In this document: in pieces, positions 1 through 5,623 of the stretch
Position numbering within the stretch: position 1 is the stretch's first letter
Layout of the letters: the number at the start of each line of letters is the position of its first letter
Source of the DNA: RGIG6904 sp024680835
GTDB lineage: Bacteria; Bacillota; Clostridia; Lachnospirales; Lachnospiraceae
Assembly: GCA_024680835.1 (NCBI GenBank)
Contig: JAILBP010000267.1
Location: forward strand, 1-8,236
Direction: 5' to 3'
Length of the DNA: 8,236 bases
The notes under the pieces: model-generated
Told to the model about the DNA's origin: nothing
The model's database searches: none
Seen by the model: the letters and a program-made list of their open reading frames with translations, nothing else
Made by a program: the position numbers and the translations under genes

Positions 1-203
1 TCCTTGAGCTGTTTTGCCCAGCTGTCAAGGTCGTCACGTCTGTTGGATATGAGATTGGTTATAGCGGTCTGGAGGGCAGCGGCTTCATTTTTGGCAGAAG
101 CGTTCGGCTGTCCCTGAAGATATCTTACTGCAAAACTGTGATTGAGATTCTTGATGTATTCAAGATTCGCTTGTAATTCCGTGAGCTTTGGCAATGGTAA
201 CAT
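1..203 (-). CDS. Partial hypothetical protein (N-terminal 67 residues)
   Basis: A minus-strand reading frame opens with ATG at 203-201 and stays open to the left edge, so only the N-terminus is seen (begins MLPLPKLTELQANLEYIKNL). A very strong ribosome site, AAGGAGGAG, lies about 5 bases upstream on the minus strand (complement of roughly 209-217), which supports the start and shows this is a real gene. The visible part is hydrophilic and probably helical, rich in Leu, Ala, Asn and Gln, with no signal peptide, membrane segment or motif I recognise. It is divergent from the sulfur operon and has its own promoter. Function unknown; it may or may not be related to the sulfur genes. Confidence 0.7.
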   Translation of the reverse strand, partial: MLPLPKLTELQANLEYIKNLNHSFAVRYLQGQPNASAKNEAAALQTAITNLISNRRDDLDSWAKQLK

Positions 204-233
204 AGTCTCCTCCTTTTCGATCCCCCATACATA

Positions 234-246
234 TTACGTTACGTAA
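234..246. promoter_or_regulatory. 13-bp perfect palindrome, candidate operator
   Basis: TTACGT-T-ACGTAA is a perfect inverted repeat with a single central base. It lies between the minus-strand -10 box and that gene's ribosome site, about 20-30 bases downstream of the predicted start. A protein bound there could block transcription of the minus-strand gene. The regulator is unknown and none is encoded in the window. Confidence 0.4.
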
Positions 247-271
247 AACCCAAAAACATGCTATTGTCTTC

Positions 272-277
272 ATTATA
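272..277 (-). promoter_or_regulatory. Extended -10 promoter of the minus-strand gene
   Basis: On the minus strand this reads TGATATAAT, a perfect TATAAT preceded by the TGn extension that can compensate for a poor -35. The best -35 candidate (TGTAGC, complement of 296-301, 18-base spacer) is weak. Transcription would start near 265, giving a leader of about 60 bases before the ATG at 203. Confidence 0.55.
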
Positions 278-342
278 TCAGTTTTTCCCGTTTTGGCTAC
301 AGGGGAAAAGGATTTTGTGCAAATATATGAAAGTTAAAAACT

Positions 343-363
343 GTTATAGAAAAAAACTATAAC
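343..363. promoter_or_regulatory. 21-bp dyad upstream of sulfite reductase, candidate LysR-type operator
   Basis: The sequence is GTTATAG, seven A, then CTATAAC: perfect 7-bp arms around a 7-base spacer. The inner part, TATAG-N7-CTATA, has the geometry of LysR-family sites (ATA-N9-TAT) and the same half-sites and spacing as I recall for the streptococcal MtaR/MetR methionine box (TATAGTTTnAAACTATA). It lies 105-125 bases upstream of the sulfite reductase start. Control by a LysR-type sulfur or methionine regulator is inferred from this match and the downstream genes. Confidence 0.5.
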
Positions 364-385
364 CATGTATCGATACTAACTATTT

Positions 386-391
386 TACAAT
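386..391 (+). promoter_or_regulatory. Possible -10 box of the sulfite reductase operon
   Basis: TACAAT is the best -10 match downstream of the 343-363 dyad. The hexamer 17 bases upstream (CCATGT) does not resemble a -35, as is common for promoters that depend on an activator. With a start near 398 the dyad would be centred at about -45. Other AT-rich hexamers here (TATATT at 396-401) cannot be excluded. Confidence 0.25.
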
Positions 392-467
392 GAGGTATAT
401 TTTTTGTTATTGTATGTGCAGTTGCCGGGGCAACGTTCGTTTAGTTTTCATATGGAGGAGTTTAGTT

Positions 468-1331
468 ATGGCAAATGATTACGCAACGCTGAAAAAGGGC
501 GGATTTATGAAGCAAAAACAGAAAGATCATTTTTCACTGCGTCTTTCTGTGGTGGGAGGTCAGGTGAGTGCCGAGCAGCTTGCGGCTATTACGGAAGTTG
601 CTGAAAAATACGGTCACGGATATATCCATCTGACATCTAGGCAGGGGATAGAGATTCCCTTCATCAAGCTGGAGGACATTGATGATGTGAAGGAAGCTCT
701 CGCAAAGGGAGGTGCAAAGCCGGGAGTCTGCGGACCGAGGGTGAGGACCATCACTGCCTGTCAGGGAGCGGCAGTCTGTCCCAACGGCTGTATAGAGACG
801 GAGGAACTGGCTCAGGAATTGAACGACCGGTATTTTGGCAGGGAACTGCCGCATAAGTTTAAGTTCGGCATAACAGGATGTCAGAACAACTGCTTAAAGG
901 CTGAGGAAAATGATCTCGGCATAAAAGGCGGAGTAGAGGTTGAGTGGAAAAAGGATGCATGTATAAACTGCGGTGTCTGTGAAAAGGTTTGTCGTTCAGG
1001 TGCCATCACCATCCGTGATAAGGCAATAGAGATCGACCGTGAAAAATGCAATTACTGCGGACGTTGTGTTTTCAGCTGTCCGACGGATGCATACGAGACT
1101 ACACCGGGATTTCTGGTGAGCTTCGGCGGTCTGTTTGGAAACAGCATTAACAAGGGTCAGGAGATAATCCCCTTTATAAAAGATAAGGAGACTCTCTTCA
1201 GGATCTGTGACGCAGCATTACAATTTTTTGATGAAAACGCTAAATCCGGCGAGAGATTCAAGTTTACCATCGACCGGATTGGAAAGGATAAATTCGATGA
1301 AGCTATTTGGAGGGCATATAAGGGTGAGTAA
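468..1331 (+). CDS. AsrC-like siroheme/ferredoxin sulfite reductase
   Basis: Predicted cytoplasmic reductase converting sulfite to sulfide with six electrons. The 287-residue protein begins with a sulfite/nitrite reductase ferredoxin-like half domain (residues 20-85; note LTSRQGIEIPF at 55-65). The siroheme-[4Fe-4S] site follows as C98-x5-C104 and C138-x3-C142. Two ferredoxin clusters come next: C165-x2-C-x2-C-x3-C175 and C194-x2-C-x2-C-x3-C204-Pro. This is the layout of AsrC and the small Dsr-like proteins of anaerobes. The ATG at 468 is chosen because GGAGGAG (454-460) sits 7 bases upstream; the frame is open from 390, but that upstream stretch has no ribosome site and is Cys-rich and non-conserved in look. 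No AsrA or AsrB partner is present, so the electron donor is probably free ferredoxin (inference). Nitrite or another oxyanion as substrate is not excluded, but the sulfur genes downstream favour sulfite. Confidence 0.88.
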   Translation: MANDYATLKKGGFMKQKQKDHFSLRLSVVGGQVSAEQLAAITEVAEKYGHGYIHLTSRQGIEIPFIKLEDIDDVKEALAKGGAKPGVCGPRVRTITACQGAAVCPNGCIETEELAQELNDRYFGRELPHKFKFGITGCQNNCLKAEENDLGIKGGVEVEWKKDACINCGVCEKVCRSGAITIRDKAIEIDREKCNYCGRCVFSCPTDAYETTPGFLVSFGGLFGNSINKGQEIIPFIKDKETLFRICDAALQFFDENAKSGERFKFTIDRIGKDKFDEAIWRAYKGE

Positions 1332-2214
1332 GAAAATATCATATGTGGCAATGGTTCTAACATTCGCCATGCTCCTGGCAGGCTGCGGTAAGAGTGTGTC
1401 TGCTCTCTCAGAAAAGGAGCAGGCAGAAACAGGCAAGAGGGTTATCGCTCTGTCGGAATCCAATGCCGAGCTTTGGATCCTGGCGGGAGGTACTCTGGTT
1501 GGAACTTCGGAGGATGCCCTTGACGTAGAGGGATTAAATCCGGATGCACAAAACCTCGGAGATATGGATCATGTGAGTCTTGAAGCGATTGCTGCATTGG
1601 AGCCTGAACTGCTGATACTGTTTGAGACGGACCCGGCTCAGAAGGCTTTGGGTGAGGCGGCGCAGGAGATAGGAATACCCGTGGTCTTCACCAACATAGA
1701 CGGATATGCGGACTATGAGAAGGTTATGAAGGAATTCACCGATCTCACCGGAAGAGAAGATCTCTACGAGAAAAATGTGGTTCAGGTCAGAGACCGCATA
1801 GATTCCGTAGTATCAAAGGTTCCGGAGAATGCTGAACCGAAAACTTATCTTTTGCTCCATGTATCTGCCACAAAGAGCAAGGCGGAAAAAAATGATTATT
1901 TTGCCAGCGAGATCTTTAACAATCTCGGACTTGAGAATATAGCATTAGATGAGAGCGCTTTCAATGAACTCTCAATGGAGGCCATAGTGACTGCTGACCC
2001 GGATTACATTTTCGTGGTTCCCAGAGGCGATGAGACTAAGGCACGTGAAAGCTTCGGAGAGATCTTTGAATCCGATTCGGCATGGCAGTCTTTATCGGCA
2101 GTGAAAAACGGGCGATACATACTGCTGGACAAGGATCTCTTCGGGTTAAAGCCCAATGATCACTGGGGAGAGGCTTATGAGGAGGCTTATAAGATAGTGT
2201 ACGGTGTGGAATGA
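1324..2214 (+). CDS. FecB/BtuF-type substrate-binding lipoprotein
   Basis: Extracytoplasmic binding lipoprotein of an ABC importer, 296 residues, of the periplasmic-binding-protein family used for siderophores, haem, B12 and molybdate. The N-terminus is a typical lipoprotein signal: Lys-Lys, a hydrophobic stretch, then the lipobox LAGC with the lipidated Cys at 21. The following two-lobed fold has family-like segments such as NLGDMDHVSLEAIAALEPEL and MEAIVTADPDYIFVVPRG. I chose GTG at 1324, which overlaps the sulfite reductase stop (GTGAGTAA), because GGAGGG at 1309-1314 is 9 bases upstream and it gives a normal-length signal peptide. ATG at 1297 and earlier starts would put a long hydrophilic extension before the signal. 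The overlap implies translational coupling with the reductase. The substrate cannot be read from the sequence. Confidence 0.85.
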   Translation: MSKKISYVAMVLTFAMLLAGCGKSVSALSEKEQAETGKRVIALSESNAELWILAGGTLVGTSEDALDVEGLNPDAQNLGDMDHVSLEAIAALEPELLILFETDPAQKALGEAAQEIGIPVVFTNIDGYADYEKVMKEFTDLTGREDLYEKNVVQVRDRIDSVVSKVPENAEPKTYLLLHVSATKSKAEKNDYFASEIFNNLGLENIALDESAFNELSMEAIVTADPDYIFVVPRGDETKARESFGEIFESDSAWQSLSAVKNGRYILLDKDLFGLKPNDHWGEAYEEAYKIVYGVE

Positions 2215-3191
2215 AAAAAAGAGCTTACATGGTGTCGTGTCTGATACTTTTGGTGACAGCGGCAATATCTCTGCTGGCGGGTAACGGATCTGTTTCATCC
2301 TCTGAGGTATTCGATTGTCTGTTGGGAGGTGGAACGGCACTTCAAAAGGTTATTGTTTTTCAGATCAGGATACCCAGGATTGTAGCCGCCGTCGCATCAG
2401 GAGCGGCTCTTTCGGTCTCGGGGTATCTTCTGCAGAACAATCTGAATAATACACTGGCATCTCCGGGAATTCTGGGCATCAATAACGGGGCGGGACTTTT
2501 CGTTCTGCTGTATGCCTGCATATTCCCATACAGATACGGCGGAAAATGCATAGCTGCTTTTCTGGGGGCTGTTCTGGTGACAATGGCCATATATGTTCTG
2601 GCATCCGGGACAGGAATGTCGAAGACATCGGTGGTACTCTCGGGAGTGGCGATCTCTGCTTTTTGCCTGTCGTTTATAGATGTGATAATAGCCCTGAAGC
2701 CCGAGACGGTGGCGGATCGGGCAGCTTTTCAGCTGGGAGGTTTTGCTTCGCTTTCACCATCGGCCGTCTTGTTTGCGGTACCGGTCATAGTACCGGTGTT
2801 GATCCTGGCCTGGCTTTTTGCTCCTTCCCTGGACATTCTGGTCATGGGAGATGAGACTGCCGGCGCTTTGGGAATTAATGTCAGAAGATACAGGGGCGCA
2901 TTCATCTTTTTCGCTGCGCTGCTCTCCGGAGCTGCAGTCAGCATGTGCGGTATCATAGGTTTTCTGGGACTCATAGTGCCCAATGTGGTGAGGATGTTCT
3001 ACAAGGGAAACAGCAGGGGCGGCCAGTTCCTGTGTATGGTGTCCGGATCAGTCTTTTTGATGATATGCGATCTTCTGGGACGGAACCTGGTGTTCCCTTA
3101 CGAGATACCCTGCGGATTGTTTTTGAGTATCATAGGCGCACCCTTTATGGTATGGATGCTGATAAAAAAGAGAAAGAGACTCGGAGCATAA
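2211..3191 (+). CDS. FecCD-family ABC importer permease
   Basis: Polytopic membrane permease, 326 residues, the usual length for the 10-helix FecCD/BtuC family. Family signatures are clear: RIPRIVAAVASGAALSVSGYLLQ followed by NNTLASPGILGINNGAG near residues 53-95, the ATPase-contacting GDETAGALGINVRR segment, GIIGFLGLIVPNVVR, and YEIPCGLFLSIIGAPFMVWML near the end. In the GxIGFxGLxxPH motif the usual His is Asn here. The start codon overlaps the preceding stop as ATGA (2211-2214), indicating translational coupling. One permease gene suggests a homodimer. It pairs with the lipoprotein upstream and the ATPase downstream; the substrate is unknown. Confidence 0.92.
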   Translation: MKKRAYMVSCLILLVTAAISLLAGNGSVSSSEVFDCLLGGGTALQKVIVFQIRIPRIVAAVASGAALSVSGYLLQNNLNNTLASPGILGINNGAGLFVLLYACIFPYRYGGKCIAAFLGAVLVTMAIYVLASGTGMSKTSVVLSGVAISAFCLSFIDVIIALKPETVADRAAFQLGGFASLSPSAVLFAVPVIVPVLILAWLFAPSLDILVMGDETAGALGINVRRYRGAFIFFAALLSGAAVSMCGIIGFLGLIVPNVVRMFYKGNSRGGQFLCMVSGSVFLMICDLLGRNLVFPYEIPCGLFLSIIGAPFMVWMLIKKRKRLGA

Positions 3192-3953
3192 ATGATCTGT
3201 GTACGTGATCTGACAACGGAATATGATTGGGGAGACCCTTTTTTTGTAAAAGAGGCAAAGTTTCAAAGTGGGGAGATATCGACCGTTATAGGCAGGAACG
3301 GAAGCGGAAAATCCACCTTGTTGAGAACGCTTGTGGGACAAAAGGATTATGAGGGCAGTATCCTGATAGATGATAAGGAATGCCGGGATTATAAACCGAC
3401 AGAACGAGCCCGGAAGGTGGCCTTTTTGCCGCAGGATCTGAAAAGCCTCAACATCCCGGTCAGAACACTGGCAGAACACGGCCGCTACCCTTATCACGGA
3501 AATTTTCGTAAGATGACCGGTGAGGATAAGGCTGCTGTTGAGAGGGCGCTTGAACTCACGGGAATGGACAGATTTGCGCATAAGGCCATAAATGAGCTTT
3601 CCGGCGGAGAGAGACAGAGAGCATATCTTGCCATGGTGATCGCTCAGGACAGCGACATGATCCTGTTGGATGAACCCACTACATATATGGACAGGATATA
3701 TCAGGACAGTTTTTATAAGGTCTTGAGGCAGCTCGCAGATGAAGGAAAGGGCATCATAGAGGTATGCCATGATATAGAGCAGAGTTTTGCGTACAGTGAC
3801 AGGATCTTTTTGATGGAGGACAGAAGGCTGTCTTTCAGCGGATCACCTTTAGAACTGGCAGAGCAGGAAAACCTGATCAGAAAAAACTTCGGTGTGGCTT
3901 TGAGGCGGACGACGGAAGAAGATGCATTGTATCCTTTTTCCATGAGAAAATAA
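3192..3953 (+). CDS. FecE/BtuD-type ABC transporter ATPase
   Basis: Cytoplasmic ATPase that powers the FecCD permease, 253 residues. All motifs are intact: Walker A GRNGSGKST (34-42), Q-loop Gln81, signature LSGGERQR (136-143), Walker B ILLDEP (157-162) and switch His193 in the H-loop. The ATG directly abuts the permease stop (TAA at 3189-3191), with GGAG at 3183-3186 as ribosome site. The D-loop reads TTYMD where the subfamily usually has TSHLD or TNHLD. No terminator hairpin is seen after the gene, so some transcription probably continues into the MetY gene. Confidence 0.93.
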   Translation: MICVRDLTTEYDWGDPFFVKEAKFQSGEISTVIGRNGSGKSTLLRTLVGQKDYEGSILIDDKECRDYKPTERARKVAFLPQDLKSLNIPVRTLAEHGRYPYHGNFRKMTGEDKAAVERALELTGMDRFAHKAINELSGGERQRAYLAMVIAQDSDMILLDEPTTYMDRIYQDSFYKVLRQLADEGKGIIEVCHDIEQSFAYSDRIFLMEDRRLSFSGSPLELAEQENLIRKNFGVALRRTTEEDALYPFSMRK

Positions 3954-3975
3954 AGATGCCTGCAATATATACCTA

Positions 3976-4004
3976 TTGACATAGTAGGTGAATCGTGATA
4001 GTAT
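3976..4004 (+). promoter_or_regulatory. Sigma-A promoter of the MetY gene
   Basis: TTGACA at 3976-3981, a 17-base spacer, then TAGTAT at 3999-4004. This is a consensus -35 and a five-of-six -10 at ideal spacing. A start near 4011 would leave a leader of about 50 bases. The -35 sits inside the short inverted repeat ACCTA (3971-3975) / TAGGT (3985-3989), where a repressor could act. Confidence 0.7.
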
Positions 4005-4006
4005 TT

Positions 4007-4038
4007 GCCCTATGTTTTGCGAGTAGCAGAAACAGGGC
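4007..4038 (+). promoter_or_regulatory. 5' leader stem-loop of the MetY gene
   Basis: GCCC (4007-4010) pairs with GGGC (4035-4038), TGTTT (4013-4017) with AAACA (4030-4034), and TGC (4018-4020) with GCA (4026-4028), leaving loop GAGTA, a TA bulge and a single G bulge. No U-run follows, so it is not a terminator. Transcripts starting at the local promoter would carry the inner 8-bp stem at their 5' end, which might protect the mRNA; read-through transcripts would carry all 12 bp. Confidence 0.4.
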
Positions 4039-4061
4039 AGATCATATGGTCTGAGGTAGTT

Positions 4062-5291
4062 ATGAGATTTAATACGGGATTATTACATGGTAAGTCCATA
4101 TCGTCAAATCCGGGGAGGGAGATACTTCCGCCGGTTTCACAGGTGACAGCCTTTCGCTACGAGAGCATGGAGGAGCTGGAGCGTGTCTTTTCCCACAAGA
4201 GCATGGGATACGCATATTCCAGGATAGGTAACCCCACGCTCACAGCCTTTGAAAACAGGGTGAATGAGCTTGAGGGAGGGATCGGTGCGATCTGTTGCAG
4301 CAGCGGCATGGCGGCCATCACCGCCGCGCTTTTGGCAGTCTGTTCTGCCGGGGATGAGATTATAGCCGGAAGCGGTCTGTACGGTGGCACCATAGATCTC
4401 CTCCATGATCTCGAAAAGCTGGGAATACATACTGTTTTTGCGGGAGAGCTCAATGCGGATTCCATAAGGGGTCTGATAAATGAGAAGACCAGAGTTGTGT
4501 TCGGGGAGCTGATATCCAACCCGGCATTAAAGGTGTTGGATATACCTGCGGTGGCGGGGTTGGTTCACGAAGCGGGAATACCGCTGTTTGTGGATTCCAC
4601 AACGGCGACTCCCTTTATAGCAAAGCCCTTATCTCTGGGGGCGGATGTGGTGATCCATTCAACCTCCAAATATATCAACGGCGGTGGCAATTCCATAGGC
4701 GGCATCATAGTGGACGGCGGACATTTCAACTGGGACTTTGAGCGGTTCAGGGCATTGTCCGATTACAGAAAGTATTCAAAGAGGGCGTTTTCGGTGAGAC
4801 TTCGCACAGATCTTTGGGAGAACATGGGAGGATGCATGGCTCCGGCGAATGCTTTCTTAAGTTACATTGGTCTTGATACACTTGGGCTTCGCATGAAAAG
4901 GATATGCGACAATGCGGACAGGCTGGCGCATGCGTTGGACAGACTGCCCGGTGTGAAAGTCAGCTACCTGACCCTTGAAGATCATCCTTATCATGAATAC
5001 GTTGAGAAGGAATTAAACGGGTTTGGCGGCGGTATCCTGACCTTCAGGACAGGGTCAAAGGAGAGGGCGTTCAAGGTGATAAATTCTCTGGAATACGCGC
5101 TGATCGCCAGCAATATAGGTGATATCCGCACTCTGGTGATCCATCCCGCTTCAACACTCTACATGCACAGCAGCAGAGAAGAGGCAGAGGCGGCAGGTGT
5201 TTATGAGGATACGGTGAGAGTCAGCGTGGGAATAGAGGATCCGGAGGATCTGACAGAGGATTTCACAAGGGCAGTACAGACGTCTGATTGA
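4062..5291 (+). CDS. metY: O-acetylhomoserine sulfhydrylase (homocysteine synthase), PLP enzyme
   Basis: Cytoplasmic enzyme of the Cys/Met-metabolism PLP family, 409 residues, expected to make homocysteine from O-acetylhomoserine and a sulfur donor. Visible residues: YAYSRIGNPT with Tyr52 and Arg54 contacting PLP phosphate across the dimer, SSGMAA in the phosphate-binding loop, DSTTATPF around the Asp that holds the pyridine nitrogen, and the PLP-binding Lys203 in STSKY. The stretch RLRTDLWENMGGCMAPANAFLSYIGLDTLGLR resembles the MetY branch more than cystathionine gamma-synthase. The ATG at 4062 fits GAGG at 4053-4056; an in-frame codon at 4005 lies on the promoter itself. Next to the sulfur carrier genes, the donor is likely a protein thiocarboxylate rather than free sulfide (inference). 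Cystathionine gamma-synthase or methionine gamma-lyase activity is possible but less likely. Confidence 0.85.
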   Translation: MRFNTGLLHGKSISSNPGREILPPVSQVTAFRYESMEELERVFSHKSMGYAYSRIGNPTLTAFENRVNELEGGIGAICCSSGMAAITAALLAVCSAGDEIIAGSGLYGGTIDLLHDLEKLGIHTVFAGELNADSIRGLINEKTRVVFGELISNPALKVLDIPAVAGLVHEAGIPLFVDSTTATPFIAKPLSLGADVVIHSTSKYINGGGNSIGGIIVDGGHFNWDFERFRALSDYRKYSKRAFSVRLRTDLWENMGGCMAPANAFLSYIGLDTLGLRMKRICDNADRLAHALDRLPGVKVSYLTLEDHPYHEYVEKELNGFGGGILTFRTGSKERAFKVINSLEYALIASNIGDIRTLVIHPASTLYMHSSREEAEAAGVYEDTVRVSVGIEDPEDLTEDFTRAVQTSD

Positions 5292-5371
5292 AGACACACA
5301 CGAGCAACTGTGTTTATGTATGTGACCATACCGGATTAAGCCGGCTGCGAATAGTGATTTGAAGGCAGGTC

Positions 5372-5400
5372 TTGATATTGGGAGCACTATAATATATATT
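5372..5400 (+). promoter_or_regulatory. Promoter of the sulfur-carrier genes
   Basis: Two overlapping readings. TTGATA (5372-5377) with a 17-base spacer and TATATT (5395-5400) is well spaced, but would start transcription at about 5407, inside the ribosome site. TATAAT at 5388-5393 is a perfect -10 that would keep the ribosome site in the message, but it has no good -35. Either way the leader is only about 10-17 bases. The MetY gene may also read through, as I see no convincing terminator in 5292-5416. Confidence 0.5.
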
Positions 5401-5416
5401 TTACAGGAGGAATGTT

Positions 5417-5623
5417 ATGAGGATAACGATTGCAGGAGAACAAAAAGAGGTTAGAGACGGACTGACAGTTTCGGAGCTGATAGAACAGGAGAAAGTTGAG
5501 ACTCCGGAATACGTTACGGTTTCGGTAAATGAGGAGTTTATTGATTCTGATACATTCGCCGGACATGCTCTTAAGGAAGGCGATGAAGTGGAATTTCTTT
5601 ATTTCATGGGAGGAGGCTTCTGA
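5417..5623 (+). CDS. ThiS/MoaD-like sulfur carrier, HcyS type
   Basis: Small beta-grasp sulfur carrier, 68 residues, similar in length to ThiS. The fold pattern is evident: MRITIAGEQ strand, DGLTVSELIEQ helix, EYVTVSVNEEFID, LKEGDEVEFLYFMGGG. It ends in Gly65-Gly66-Gly67-Phe68, so the glycine tail that must be activated is capped by one extra residue. In the Wolinella HcyS system such a capped tail is cut by a JAMM protease, and one is encoded two genes downstream. AGGAGG at 5405-5410 is 6 bases from the ATG. It probably delivers sulfur as a C-terminal thiocarboxylate to MetY. A thiamine role (ThiS) is less likely: ThiG and ThiH genes are absent and normal ThiS ends in glycine. Confidence 0.85.
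   Translation: MRITIAGEQKEVRDGLTVSELIEQEKVETPEYVTVSVNEEFIDSDTFAGHALKEGDEVEFLYFMGGGF
5609..5616 (+). promoter_or_regulatory. Ribosome site of the ThiF-like gene inside the carrier's glycine codons
   Basis: GGAGGAGG is formed by the three Gly codons (GGA GGA GGC, 5609-5617) of the carrier tail and lies 6 bases before the next ATG (5623). The Phe codon and stop supply the spacing. The functional C-terminus and the downstream translation signal therefore share the same bases. Confidence 0.75.

Noticed and set aside
390..467. N-terminal extension of the sulfite reductase frame up to an ATG at 390
   Set aside because: No ribosome site precedes it, the 26 residues are Cys-rich with no match to the family, and the candidate -10 box overlaps it; ATG 468 has GGAGGAG at ideal distance.
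204..467. SAM riboswitch or T-box leader
   Set aside because: I see no conserved SAM riboswitch core, T-box sequence or leader terminator hairpin before the operon.
1207..1323. Earlier in-frame starts for the binding lipoprotein
   Set aside because: They would put up to 39 hydrophilic residues before a lipoprotein signal and lie inside the sulfite reductase gene; GTG 1324 has a good ribosome site.
3048..3770. 240-codon open frame on the minus strand
   Set aside because: It lies opposite the permease end and ATPase gene, both of which have intact family motifs; its translation shows no recognisable domain.
4005..4061. In-frame start upstream of MetY at 4005
   Set aside because: It lies next to the -10 box and before or at the predicted transcript start, with no ribosome site; family proteins begin near the FNTGLLHG motif.
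5292..5345. Terminator between MetY and the carrier
   Set aside because: Only weak stems (ACACA/TGTGT at 5296-5313; CCGG/CCGG at 5331-5344) with no proper U-run.
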